A stretch of 61,911 nucleotides of DNA, from contig LSSL01002303.1 of assembly GCA_001953115.1 (NCBI GenBank), forward strand, positions 1-61,911, in the 5' to 3' direction. Below, one piece after another: positions 25,303 to 37,319 of the stretch. The notes beneath the pieces are model-generated. The model had not been told where the DNA came from. It saw nothing but the letters and a program-made list of their open reading frames with translations, and searched no databases. How positions within the stretch are numbered: position 1 is the stretch's first letter; each line of letters begins with the position of its first letter. The translations under genes were made by a program, and so were the position numbers. The DNA is from Smittium mucronatum. Taxonomy: Eukaryota > Kickxellomycota > Harpellomycetes > Harpellales > Legeriomycetaceae.

Positions 25303-27108
25303 ATGGATCTTTTAAAAATCAGTTATTATGGGTATGATAAAAATAGTACTAAAATCGAGGATATTTCACCTTCGAAAAAATCAAAGGAGTAAAAAATATG
25401 ACGAAAGTGGCTCGATCAATATCTTTTGGAGATTCAACCGATTTATATAGATATTTCTTTATTAGGTCAAGGTTTGGAAAGCATATTTTATCCGAAATAT
25501 TATACGACTTCAAAAAGGTGCGAATTTTGAATAATACATTAAAAATACACAAAAATTTTATCAAATATAGTAGCATAAATCTATTATAATTTCACTCGCT
25601 ACAACTGACTACAATAAAGAGGATCTTGGAAAATTTCGGTTTCAGTTTTCAAACGATAAATATGTAAAATATATTGAAAGATTAGAGTATGGTGATTATA
25701 TTTATAATAACTATAGAAATTTCTAATCTCAAAAAAAAAACTGAATAAGTTAAAAATATAATCAAAAAACAGTTTCTTGGAAATCCCAGAGTATCTTCTA
25801 AAATATTTAATATCAAAAAGGACGAAAAAATATTTGTTGAGGCTCCCGTTTATTGCCTTGAAATACCAAATAGTGAGGTATATCAGGCAATATTAGAAGA
25901 AAATACTGGTTTGAATTTAAGTATAAATGATTTTTATAATATATGCCCAAAAAACTTCAAAAAAACCTTTAAATTGAATGATGTGTGCCCTATTTATCAT
26001 GGGGGACAGCTTAATATATATAGAATTTAAAAAATATCGGTATTAGATCATCCAGATAAGCATAAAGAATTCGAAGACCAGATTTTAATTTACAGAAAGC
26101 ACGAAAGAATTTAAAAACTCCAACAGAGTTCCTATAGAGAATACACCAAAAAAATTGTATAAAGTGTTCTGTGTTATTATAATGGACTTCAAGGGAAATT
26201 TCAGAATGGGGGGTGTACCGAAAGAAACTAGCAAATTATTTTATAAGAAATCCCAAATATCTATTCTGGGATTTGAAACAGTAATTGGAAAAAAGACTGC
26301 GATATAATATATAAGTATGGTAATTTTCTATCAAATATAGTGAAACACGATTTCAAGCACGCGATAGTCTGTTTATATCAGCTTTTGGGAGAAGATTTCT
26401 ACTGAAAATTTCACAAAATTCATTTATGGTCATACCCCGGCCCAAATTTTCGACCGTTCAAACTTCTATTGATTGTAGCGAAAGATTTTGATCAAGAAAT
26501 GAGGGAAATTATCACACTAAATTATTTTATTGAATATCACAGGAAAAGCGTAGTTGGTGGGCATTTTGGTGCTTTTTAAATGATTCGCAATAACTTTTTT
26601 TTTTTCGCATTTTAATTTTTTTGGTTATTAAGGATACTTTCAAGATGGCTGGAAGGAATTAATCTTAAAAGTCATGTTAGAAGCTTGGAAGATCTTTTAA
26701 ATTTTTTTCAAGAGTTACCAGAGAAAAATTTAGTTGCAAACCCCAAATACTCTAAAATTTATTTTCATGTATATTATAGATATCCAGAAGGATACTATTC
26801 CAGTATATTAATCGAAAGTTTAAAGTCTTTTACCGCATTTTCTATGTTATCAGAAAAATTAATTGCATCTCCAATTATTACTTTTAAATTTGAGGCCTAC
26901 AAATAAATACAGTTAAAAATATAATTTATATAAGATAAAAGAATTTATAAATATTCAGTACATCAAGAAGACGATATTGGATCATATGCAGATTTGGTTA
27001 TGGGGAAAGAATCCACAATCCACAAAAAACAGGAGAATTGGTATTATAAAAGATTTTTATTTTTACACAGATGAAGATGAATACATGTGCAAATATATTA
27101 AAATATAA
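25303..27108 (+). pseudogene. Transposase pseudogene of transposon copy 1
   Basis: Read across frameshifts and stops, this would be a protein of about 600 residues beginning MDLLKISYYGYDKN. Readable pieces in order are: FGDSTDLYRYFF with DFKKVRILN (25430-25560); EAPVYCLEIPNSEVYQAILE (about 25845-25905) and NDVCPIYHGG; VIIMDFKGNFRMGG with KLFYKKSQISILGF (about 26175-26275); KHDFKHAIVCLYQLL; LWSYPGPNFR (26424-26453); NYFIEYHRKSVVGGHFG (26524-26571); and LSRWLEG after a low-complexity interruption near 26575-26637. From memory, proteins with WSDxGPHFR and an HGKxxxDGHFG block occur in uncurated eukaryotic transposases, and the Asp of MDF and of WSD would be the natural catalytic candidates. The latter is Tyr here. 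I cannot name the superfamily. Homology with the remnant at 33900-35157 supports the reading. Confidence 0.65.
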
Positions 27109-27921
27109 ATTTGATAAGATAAGTATTTTATATTCTAGATTCTTCTTTTTAACATTGAGGTTATTTATGTAATCGAATGATTCATCTTCGCGCTTTAGAT
27201 TACAGTAGAATCTTAATAAGGATGAAAGTGCATCTTATCAAGTATGAATTTATATACAAACAATTTACTTGTTTAAAAAAAAATTGATTTTTTTTCGATA
27301 TAAAAAACTTGGGTGTTTTTCAAATTAATAATTCAAAAATTTCAATTCTATTTTTATTCAGCATATTTCGGATTAAAATTAGGGTATATTTTTGGTAAAC
27401 ATGGAGATATAGTGGTATTTAAATAACGGCTTTGGAACCGTACTGCTTCTCTCACACATCTTAAATTATTTCCTCTAATTGGAATTCTGATTATCGAAAA
27501 ATATACATTGTTTTAGGTTTATTTATTTTAGATACACTATAAACGAGAAATTAGAATATTAAAATTTAACAATAATCGTGATATAAATTTTTTTTGCATA
27601 GTTCTATTGTTGTTAACATTAAGATTATTTTTTTTGACATATTATGAGCTCGAGTTAACCATTGATCGCGATATTTATCATCAATTTTAGTAATGAGCTC
27701 AATTTTTTTAGATTAAGTCATAATTATATTTGTTTTATATATTTAGGATAAGTCAGATCGCGAATCATAAAACATATGAAAATGAAAAAAAATGAGCTGA
27801 TTAATCCACAAATATTTATTATTCAATTTAATTAAAAAAAATAAAAGGAAAAAAGAATTTTAATTAAAGGAATTAAGATAAGATATAAAACATTTTAATT
27901 AAAAAATCCAAATTTATAATC

Positions 27922-28083
27922 ATTGAGTTTTGAGGTTTAAATTTTAAGGATTTAGTATTGAGGAATTTGAGAATTGAGAATTCTGGATTCTGGATTGAGG
28001 CAATTGAGTTTTGATGTTTAAGTATTTTGGATTGAGTAATCTGAGGATTGAGAGTTCTGGATTCTGGTATGAGGTATTTAAGT
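27922..28083. repeat. 81-bp tandem duplication
   Basis: Two diverged copies (27922-28002 and 28003-28083), each starting ATTGAGTTTTGAGGTTT or ATTGAGTTTTGATGTTT and ending with a GAATTCTGGATTCTGG or GAGTTCTGGATTCTGG stretch. A GGATTGAG-like word recurs inside. It lies in the right arm of transposon copy 1. Confidence 0.75.
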
Positions 28084-28437
28084 AATGTGATAAATTTTTA
28101 TTTTCCTTATCATTTTATTTTGAAACTCCACTCATTATATCCTGCTCTGCTCTTCTAATTTTAACAATAAATTATAATTTCATTTAGACGGTTATTCTAA
28201 AATTATTATAATTATTCAATAGGCTTATTTTAAACCAATAAAATTTATTTATTACCCATTACTAAAACAATTTTGTAATTTTTGTTTTACCGTGATTTTT
28301 ATAGGAATACTATTTGTGAAATAAGTTTCAAATCATTTAATAATAACAGTGATTTTTTAATTAATATTTGAATCCATTATAAGGATTATTATTTTATTAG
28401 TCTTATTTTATTCTTCTCCTTCATAGTGTCTTACCCG

Positions 28438-28529
28438 AGTATATGTTAGGATACCCTTATCAAAAAGGAACCCTATTTTTCGAGGGGAAGTTCCTCTTTT
28501 TAAGTATGCTTATCCTCATCTAGCATACT
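28438..28529. repeat. Long imperfect hairpin in transposon copy 1
   Basis: The outer arms are AGTATATGTTAGGATA (28438-28453) and TATCCTCATCTAGCATACT (28511-28529). The inner arms are AAAAAGGAAC (28462-28471) and GTTCCTCTTTTT (28490-28501), around an 18-nt loop. The pairing is imperfect but extends over about 90 bp. Confidence 0.65.
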
Positions 28530-28785
28530 TATAACGCAATTTATGCACACAGATAACTTGAAAGCTTTTTTATTCGGTATTTTTCGAGTTATTTGAGCTT
28601 AAACTAATCAATTATTCTACTGTATTAAGCAAATTTATAAAATTAAAACCTATTGGTTCAGTGAAGAATCAAATTTACAAATAAATTTCCAGTTTCAGAA
28701 ACTTTATTAAAGATTTTTTAATTTGTACATTTAATAAACCAGCAATAAAATTATAATCAAGTAGCCTATAATATAGCTCAGAAAA

Positions 28786-28819
28786 AAAGCTTCTGGTGTG
28801 CAAAATAATCTCCCATATA
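28786..28819 (-). repeat. Right terminal inverted repeat of transposon copy 1
   Basis: Read on the minus strand it gives TGGGAGATTATTTTGCACAC and CAGAAG, followed outward by TATA. Pairs with 24957-24990. Confidence 0.8.
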
Positions 28820-31057
28820 AGAAATTAATATTAAGAAACATCTATTTCTGATTTATATGATTTTTAATTTATTAATATTAGTTAGGGATTTTAATATCTA
28901 ATAATATTAATTGAATTGAATATTAAATCATTATAGATATTAATTCTATAAAAATATCTAAATCCGCTTATAATATTTTTTTTTGAAATTTATTCAACAG
29001 ATATTGGATTTATTTTATAATATACTAAGAAATAAATTAATTTAAGGTCCTTATTATTTTTTAAATTCCTATTAGGGCAAGTAGAAAATATATATTGATA
29101 TACCATACGATATGATTTCATTGATTGATAATATAATTTTCTTCTAAAAAATTTAAATATTACTAAAATAACTACTTTATATAATAATTTATTACTAATA
29201 ACTAGGAAATAAATTTACACTTCATTTTATCAAAATGGCTATAAAAATTTTCTGTGATGTTAATTCGTTTTTATTTTATTTTGTTATTTTTATGTTATTA
29301 TGTTTTCCAAATTCACGATACCTTTTTTTGAATGTAAATTACCAAACTTGACTTATTTTTGTGTTTTCCAGGGTTAGTGTCATGAATTTTTGGTTCAAAA
29401 ATAAAATAATCCTTCTTTTGGATATTTGCTTTTTATTTAAAATATATAAGTAGAATTTATCAAATATATAAAATATTTTAAAAATCACCGGAAAAAACAT
29501 AAGATATTGAAATTTTCATTTAAATAAAAACAACTTAGTTAATTAATTTTAAAAAGATCACTCAAAAATTTAAAAATAAATGAGCTTTTTTTCTATTTAA
29601 TTTTACAAATATTCACAAAGTAAATCATAATTAAATACAGTAATATTTATTTTCTTTAAAAAAAAATCAAAAAATCATTTTCATAGGATCAAAAAAAAAT
29701 TTTTTTATGCAAAAAATAAGGAATATACACAAAAATTAATAATTTTTATTGAATTTAGTTTTTCAAGAATTTAAAAAAAGCCATTTATTTTTATTTTATC
29801 ACTAAATATTTAAAAAAATAGACAATTATTACTTTAATAAATCACTTATAAATTTTTTTTATTTTCAAAGTCATTAAAATTTATAAATACTGGTTTTTAA
29901 TCTCATTTTATCGGATCAGGTGTTTATAAAAACAAATTATAGTATAAAGTATAATTTATATTTTAACTAGATAGTCTTTATATTAAAATAAAAATATATT
30001 TAAACGAGAAAAAATGATTAAATTTAAAATAATTTATCTATAATACTTGATTGATTAAATTTTTTTTCTTTAAATTTTTTTTTTCTAGTACTCATAATAA
30101 GGTTCCCAAAAAGAATAAAATTCTACTAATTTCATTTTTTTAAAACGCAGCAAATCTTAAATGATTCATAATTTAAATTTCGAATTATTCTTCATGGAAT
30201 GAAGAAAATTTATTATATATAATGAGATAAAAATTCGATATAAATAAACATTATCTGGTACAATCAAATCCAATTGTGCATCTTTTTTTTCCTATGGGGG
30301 CTGATGGGATTTATTTAAATAAATTAGATAATCTGATTTTTATTGATCCAATTAAGCCCACAAATGTTTTCAGCTTAAATTTTTTCCCTTGAAATAGTGA
30401 TTTAAATGTGAGATCTAATTTGCATCCTGTTTTAGGTAAAATAAGATTGCATAATATGCCATAAAAACGCTAATTTTGAATTAGATGTGATATTTAATTG
30501 TACTCATAATTTTGATTATAATTAATTAATGATACCAGGAGTTTGAAATCACTGGAATCTGGCTTGGTTTTTTTCTCATCATATCAGAATAGCAAATATT
30601 ATTAGTAGAAGTTTGAAATTAAAGTAATTTTTATAATACATTACAGGATCTTTATTTTTATCCACCTAATGCTTCTTAAAAAACATGAATTTATTAATGA
30701 AACAAAATATTAATAAAGTATTAAGAAATTTAGGTCAAAAATGCGTAAGAAATAAGAAAATCTAATACAAAAAATCTAATCTGCTTTATATTTGGGTTTA
30801 TTGTAATCTTAAAAGCTCAGTTTTTCTTAGTTATATCGTAAATGGATTTATTAAAACTTATATCGGAGCTTATTCCTTATCAATTAATTTTATTCTTTTT
30901 TCAAAAGAATAAAAACTGCAGATAATTTATAAATAATATGTTCCATTTATTTATTTAATATAATATATATACATTCGGTAATTCAATTTAAAAGGAAATA
31001 AAGCTTATTAAAATATTCAAATTTAGTGAAATTTTTGGTTAAAATGAACTTCAACTA

Positions 31058-31092
<35 letters not shown>
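28820..31092. other. Noncoding spacer between the two TIR transposons
   Basis: AT-rich, no open frame of interest. It ends in a (TA)n run (about 31060-31092) that abuts the left end of transposon copy 2. Confidence 0.55.
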
Positions 31093-31095
<3 letters not shown>

Positions 31096-31779
31096 GAGAT
31101 TACTTGAAGGAACATGCTATTTCCTATCAAATTTTTACTACTTACTTATTTCGAAAACATTGCTACCGGTAAAAATGATTTAATATTAGTTATACTATCA
31201 TTAAAAATCAAAAAAAATTCAATATATTTGCCGGATGTAAAATAAATTTTAGGAAAATTTAATCCTCTAAAACTGGTGCTAATAAAATGGTAATAATTTT
31301 TTACAATCCAAGAACATATTAATTTATATAATTTTCACTGAGGAAAATTCAACAGAAATTTCGGTCAAATAGAACATGTTTAGTTTTCATTATTTAGAAT
31401 GATGAAACAAAGTAGAGACCCAATATTAATCTGAGTTTTTTTTTTTTGAATTAGCTTTCATAAGTTCCTATTAGTTGTAAAAAGATTTAAAAATTCTCAT
31501 TCAATGTTGCGAGAAAAGTAGCAAATTGACACGAAAAGAAATAAACATTTTTTAATTGAAATGATTTAATTTCTAATGAATTTTTTTTTTTCTGATTTAC
31601 TTATTTTAAGAATTTCTTAGTTGATTTTTGTGACTACAAAAACCCCAAATCTACCCCCCCCCCTCTTTTTTTTGCAAGAATTATCTTTTAACTGTTTGAT
31701 TTAGTCCAAAATGTAGCTCTTATTGTTTCTTATTGTTTCTCATTATTTAAATTATTTATAATTCTTTTTTTTTTATTCA

Positions 31780-31895
31780 GCATCAATTTCTTCCCCATAC
31801 CCACCCCCACCCTCAACCTTATCACTATCATCAATTCCATCCTCAACAGCGTACCCAATATCATCCCCAATCTCAAATCCAATCTTTAAAAAAAT
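31780..31895. other. C-rich strand-asymmetric island with G-quadruplex motif on the minus strand
   Basis: The plus strand is almost free of G over about 110 bp. The stretch CCCCATACCCACCCCCACCC (about 31794-31813) is a clean four-tract G-quadruplex motif on the minus strand. The minus strand also has an open frame of about 40 codons that reads as an acidic, Gly-rich peptide (GDDIGYAVEDGIDDSDKVEG) and stops at TAA. I do not recognise it. It may be a coding remnant of the transposon or a simple-sequence region. Confidence 0.45.
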
Positions 31896-32719
31896 TATTT
31901 AATAATTCTCAATATTAAATTAAATAATCATGTTAGACAATGTTTTTCTCCTACATAAAAAATGTGAATTTGATTTTATTCGTCCTCAGTATGCCTTTCT
32001 TAGAAATTTTTTTCTACTATTATTTACCTCAGTTTATATTCGTAATAAAATACTGTTAACTTTTATTTGTTTTTCTTATTCACCCATTTTATCATTGTAT
32101 TTTCGATTCTTCTCATTATTTTATATTAATCTTAATAGATATAAATCTTGCACATTACTTGATTTATTATTTGGAGTTTAAAAATAAAATAACAGATTCC
32201 AATTTTACAATTTATTTTGAAAAGATAAAACTGGTACTAGTTATACTAATCCTTAATCCAATTCAGACCAAATACATCTATTCTATCTCCAAATAAAATT
32301 TTACTGATCTGATCCCAATAATATCAGCCCGAACATATAATCGATTCCAATAATGCCTCTAAGATTTCACATCTTGTACCTCGTTTCAGTTTACCCACAC
32401 AGCTAGATTTACTTTCATCACAATAATATTTCCCGAAATCTGGTTTAATAAAATAATTACTCAGTTTAAAATTAACATACAGAAATAAGTTAATAAATTA
32501 CAAATTAAAATATTTAATGATACTATTAATTTTTTATGTATAGCTTTTTCTAAAGTATAAGAATTATAATTTAAGTTTCATATACAATAAAGTTATATAA
32601 TATAAAGTCATATATATTATGTATAAAAATGATGAGATTTTGTTAGCGTAATATGAATAATTATAATACATTAAGAGTTGCATGGGAGAAACTGGTCGGC
32701 CCCAAAAGCGTATTGACTA

Positions 32720-32877
32720 TTTATTTTTTTTTACGGGAAATTTATTTTGAAGTTAATAAACGGTTATAATAACTAATTTAAAAAAATTAAAAAAAGTAAA
32801 ATTTTTCAAAAAAAATTTCACCCAATTCCCCTCTGCCGCTCTAGTAGCTCCATACCTCGATGGCATTGGTTCAAGGT
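32720..32877 (-). mobile_element. Group B retroposon copy with 15-bp target duplication
   Basis: The 15-mer AAAGCGTATTGACTA is found at 32705-32719 and 32878-32892. The 158 bp between them reads on the minus strand from ACCTTGAACCAATGCC through GGTATGGAGCTACTAGAGCG and on to AAATTTCCCGTAAAAAAAAA. The 5' end encodes LNQCHRGMELLERQRGIG and then TGA, the same terminal peptide as at 1-198. This is therefore the end of an ORF plus 3' UTR plus poly(A) tail: a strongly 5'-truncated LINE-type insertion. It sits inside transposon copy 2 and is younger than it. Confidence 0.85.
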
Positions 32878-33899
32878 AAAGCGTATTGACTAGTTCCTTT
32901 TCTTTTACTCCGACTGATTTGAAATTAAAACACATTTCACAGAAATGATGGATTATTGTAATCATATAAATCTAGTCACAGTATTTTTAATTTATATACA
33001 ATTAAGATACACCTAAAATAATAGATATCATTAATATCACAATCCCATCACAATCAACATACACAGTCATGGGAAAAATAAACTGAAATAAAAAATTTGC
33101 AGCCCATTAGTTTTAAAAAATACCTTGATACTGAAAATAAATCCAGAATGAACAGAAAAGCCGGTTTTAACGATATCTAAAGGTACTCTCGGAGATAACT
33201 AAAGTCGTATTTGATTGAAGATAGTCAAAACGATAAATTTACCGAGCCCAAAGGGTCGTAAATAGCCCAATATAAAACATCTATAAATAGCTCAAATTAA
33301 AAAAAAGAAAAGAAAATCTAAATACCTTTTAAAGTGTTAAGTTTGAGAGTTTGAAAATTTGGAAATTAGAGTTTCTTAAATAAAATTATCTTGAATGGGA
33401 GCCATCTTCAGGGATTCTATAGATTGACTTTGAAAGGCCATGACTGATTAAATTGTATCCGGAGTCGGCAAAATTTGAGGTATTTAGTATTTCGTGACCC
33501 TTTTATCCTTGACTTCTACGAACTTTCAATGAGAATCTGATAATTCTCCGGTAAAAGTGTGATAAACATTCATCCAAAAATTCCATCATCTGAATTCCCA
33601 AATGAAATATAAAACTTGTGATATTTAATTGAAATTAGGTTCAGACGGTCCCTGGGCTTTCTCTCGATGTATACCCTGAATTAAGCGTCGACAGAATTTC
33701 AATTCAATGTTCGTTCCATATCATTAGGTGGATCTGAAACTGCTATTATATTATTAATATCCACTATATACTTCCCGATTTGACTTTGGTATATTCGCAG
33801 TGACAAAAATCATAAAAAAAGTATCAGAAAAGCTCGGAAAAAAAAATTAAAATAAATAAAATTAAAATTTTTCTAAAAAATTAAATAATTGACCGTTCA

Positions 33900-35157
33900 A
33901 GTAGCTTTTTCAGTGGTACCTAGAGAAAAAAAATTCATAGTATATTTTTTTCGAAATCGACAAAAATTGTAGATATAAGTTCTTGGGATCTGAAATTAGG
34001 ACCGGATTTAGACCATAGATTCAAATTGTCAAAATTATCAATTAACCGGTTTTTCAAGAATCTTGATAGACATTCAGAAAAATATTTGTAATCTTAACTC
34101 ATAATTTCAGACAAGCTGTTGAAGTAATTATATTTAAAACTGGCGCTGGATTATTTGTAAAAAACTGCAAAGAGTAAATTAAAAATATAGCTTTTAGAAT
34201 AAAAGCTGTTTTCTGTTTTGACTGTAACTCCTTAAACTTTATTTTATTTTTTTTGAACCTCAGTATTATAATACAGTATTTGCCTCTATGACAGGTGGTA
34301 CAATTTTTATATACCAATTTTTTTAATTTTTTAATAAAACGTGGTTTTCGAAAAAAAATCCTCTTCCATTAGTCTATGTAATATTTCTGAATTTTTTACA
34401 AGATTAATCAGCGGAGCTTGTATATCTAATTTCTTTAAAACTTTCTTATCCTTTTATGCATGTTGGACATATATCCGTCCTTTTTTTTCCTTTTTTAAAA
34501 TGATTAGGGAAAAATCTGTTGAAATACTAAGCAAAAATTTAATTTCGGGATGTTCCTGAATGATTTTCTGATGCGTTTCTAATTTGAGATTTCCAAATAG
34601 TATATACAAGAATTGGTGTACTCCCCATTAACCTGTAAAAAACGAATGTTTTTTAAATGACTCTGTGTTCTTTTTTAAGATATTCCGTAACAAATTTTTA
34701 AATATTATCGGTACCGAAATAAGATGTGATTGCTTATTTCTATTTTCAAATAATAAAAAAAATCTCATTTCAGATTTTTGTCTCACGTCGATATTATGTG
34801 TATTTCTAATAATAAAGTATATTTTACAGAGCTTTTTCCTGGAAAAAACATCGGATAAAAGTGCAAGTATGTTTTTTTTTTGCTGGAGTGAGCCTAGAGT
34901 GATTTATGTAAAGATAATATGTTAAGTTTAGGCCTTAGTTGCTTAAAATCAGAGCCCAATGATTGAGACATATCTTTGCTTAATTTACTAATGCTAAAAA
35001 AACATTCGAAAAAATCCTCAATTGAGTTACCAAAAACATTAATGACACACTCGTATAGCATTTTTGAACTTTTTCTCTTTCCCGAAGGACTTAAACTTCC
35101 GAATTTGGTATTATTTCTATAATTTGAATGGGATATTCCAATGTTTGAAATTATCAT
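33900..35157 (-). pseudogene. Transposase pseudogene of transposon copy 2
   Basis: The first piece is an open frame at 35157-34894 starting MIISNIGISHSNYRNN. It contains VFGNSIEDFFECFF and SDFKQLRPKLNILSLHK, which line up with FGDSTDLYRYFF and YDFKKVRILNNTLKIHK of copy 1. Next come a CPTC-containing piece (DICPTCIKGKK), then IQAPLINLVKNSEILHRLME (about 34365-34428), matching VEAPVYCLEIPNSEVYQAIL of copy 1. A frame at 34317-34099 contains NCTTCHRGKYC. NLNLWSKSGPNFRSQEL follows, with LWSKSGPNFR at 34018-33989, equivalent to LWSYPGPNFR. The MDF block is not found and was probably deleted. Sequence down to about 33360 may hold the C-terminal part but is not alignable by eye. Several frameshifts make this non-functional. 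Confidence 0.6.
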
Positions 35158-37013
35158 ATTAATTTTTTATTTGTTATTCGACGAATATAAATTTGGTTTA
35201 AAAGTGTAAATGTGCAGTGTGCTAAATTTAAAGATTGACTAGATAAAATATTATAATTTTGTCCTGTTAAAAAAATTTATATAAGTAGTTTAAGAAAGGT
35301 AAACAGAAGATCACACCGATCGATTTTACAAAAAATAAAAATTAAATGTGTTTTAAATAAAATATATATTTTTTTTTAGTTTTTGCTTTTTTTGAGGTTT
35401 CTGGAATTCTAAAGTTTGAAATTTTATGTAAATGTATATGGAGAATGACTGATTCTATTTAAATAATCCTTTCATTTTTTTCCCGTAAATATTTCACTTT
35501 CTCAAATTAATCTAAAATATATGTGATTTCATCTTTTATATTCATAATTAGGACATTAGAGACTCTTTTAGTATTTTATTTTATTTATTTTACAAATTAA
35601 TTTTCTTAAAAATTAATGAGTTGATTTTATTTTAGACTCTTTTATATTAGAAAATATTCATTTCTCAAAAAATGATTTCCAAAAAAATATGAAATCTATT
35701 TAGTTTTTTCTACTATGAAAAAATATATATTTTCTTTAAAAATAATAAATTGAAGGATTAGTTGCATCAGAAACAGCAAATTTCACCCCTTATACTCAGT
35801 AATACCCCAATAACAAATATTATTTAATTTCAATTTTATTATCAAAGTAATGATTGTTTAATTATCGTAGCCAAAGAGCACGGTTTCTTTATTATCAATG
35901 ACCTGTATTAATTATTCCTTATTCAAACGTCCAAGAAAATTTAAAAAAAATCCACTATTTTTTCAATTTGTTTTTTTTTAAATGATAGTAAGTATATTTA
36001 AACTTTTTTATAAATGATTCAAAAAAATTATTTATAAACTATACTTATATAAATATATTGGGAGATATAATTTGGTAGCAGTTTAAGCGGAATCGAGTTA
36101 TTTGTGAAATTCAAAAAATCGGAATCGAATTTAGGTTAAAATATATCTTGAAAATTTTGACAAAAGAGGGATCTATTTTAACTGATATACCATATAAAAT
36201 ATCTTTAGTTTTTCATCAGTGGGAAAATCGATATAAGCAACTTCAAAAAAAAAATTATTGCAATCAGTTTTTTTTTTATGAGAGTTTCGATATTTAAATG
36301 CTTCTATACGAATTTTTAACTTATAAAATTGGTATTAAAACATGGTAATGCGTGAGGATTTGAAGTTTCTTTGGAGTTTCTTTGGAGTCGAGGTTATTTT
36401 TTTTTTGAAGGTGGTATTTATTTTGACTTTTTTTCTCTTTTAACATGAGTTAACTCTTATAAAAGCATTATTAGAAGTCTGGAACTTGCTTGGTCTTATT
36501 TTACGCTATTATAACCAATGTATATCAGGCTTAAATCACTCTTACTTCTATTAAAATTTCTTATAGAAAAAAATTTAGAAATAGTTTTTATTATAATTAA
36601 TCATTGAATGAGTTTTATTTATTGGCGATGAAAGAGATAATAATATTTAATAAAAGAATTAAAAATTAATAATATCTTTTTCAAGAATTTTTTTCTTTAT
36701 GAATTAATTATGATACGTAATACCTATGAAATTACCGCCTAAAGTACTGCAGATAACATCAATTTTAACGTTAAAGATTTAATTTAAAGCAGGGAAAAAA
36801 TCAGCCAAAAGCTGAATATATTCGTCACGTAATACGGCTAAAAAATGGCAGTAATGCACTTTTTATGATTCAAAATCATAAAAAATCTTTTTATTTGATA
36901 GTGTGTTATAGCTCATTCATTTTTCTGCTTAGAATGTGAAATCATAAGATGAGAACATTGAATTTGTAATTATTTGAAATCGAGACCAATTTAGTTTTTT
37001 TCCCTTTAAAAAG

Positions 37014-37319
37014 TTAATCGATATAATTTTTATAAATTATGAAGGTAAATATTTTGGTAGATTCTTCTTTCCCACTAACAGAAAAATTATTTATAGAGGG
37101 GACAAACATATCTATCTTTTCAGCAAAATTATATTGTTTTAATTTAGCTGAAAGTTTAAAGAGTTCAAAAAGGGTGCCAAGACCAAGAGTCTGGGAAGAC
37201 ATTTGATCAAGGGGGTGACAAATTTTCATCATGATTGATTTTTTTTGAATCTGAATCTTAAATTCTGAGTCTACTGAAATATTCGACAGATCGCACTTGG
37301 GCCGTAAGATAATTAACAT
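37014..37319 (-). CDS. Unrecognised open frame in transposon copy 2
   Basis: 101 codons, starting MLIILRPKCDL and containing PLDQMSSQTLGLGTLFELFK. In another frame immediately upstream an open stretch (SLSQFKSDSQKTLKNTIFEF) may belong to the same decayed gene. Composition is less extreme than the surroundings. I recognise no domain. It could be a second gene of the transposon, an unrelated fossil, or chance. Confidence 0.2.
   Translation of the reverse strand: MLIILRPKCDLSNISVDSEFKIQIQKKSIMMKICHPLDQMSSQTLGLGTLFELFKLSAKLKQYNFAEKIDMFVPSINNFSVSGKEESTKIFTFIIYKNYID

Larger units (their letters stand above)
24961..28815 (+). mobile_element. TIR DNA transposon, copy 1 (about 3.86 kb)
   Basis: The ends are inverted repeats. 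The left end starts TGGGAGATTCTTTCGCACAC at 24961, continuing CAGAAG. The right end, read on the minus strand from 28815, starts TGGGAGATTATTTTGCACAC and continues CAGAAG. Only two mismatches occur in the first 26 positions. Both ends are flanked directly by TATA (24957-24960 and 28816-28819), compatible with a TA or TATA target duplication. A decayed transposase gene lies inside on the plus strand (25303-27108). The right arm holds an 81-bp tandem duplication and a long hairpin. A second, related element is at 31093-37937. The coding part is broken, so the copy is not autonomous. Confidence 0.75.

Noticed and set aside
31060..31092. (TA)n run as a functional element
   Set aside because: A simple dinucleotide repeat. 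It only makes the target duplication of transposon copy 2 ambiguous.
32680..32700. CATGGGAGAAACTGG as a further transposon end
   Set aside because: The match stops after GGGAGA, there is no TA flank, and the following bases differ from all TIR copies.
36079..36297. 72-codon open frame on the plus strand without ATG (contains FHQWENRYKQLQKKN)
   Set aside because: It lies inside transposon copy 2 but shows no match to copy 1 or to any family I know. It is likely chance or a fossil too short to name.
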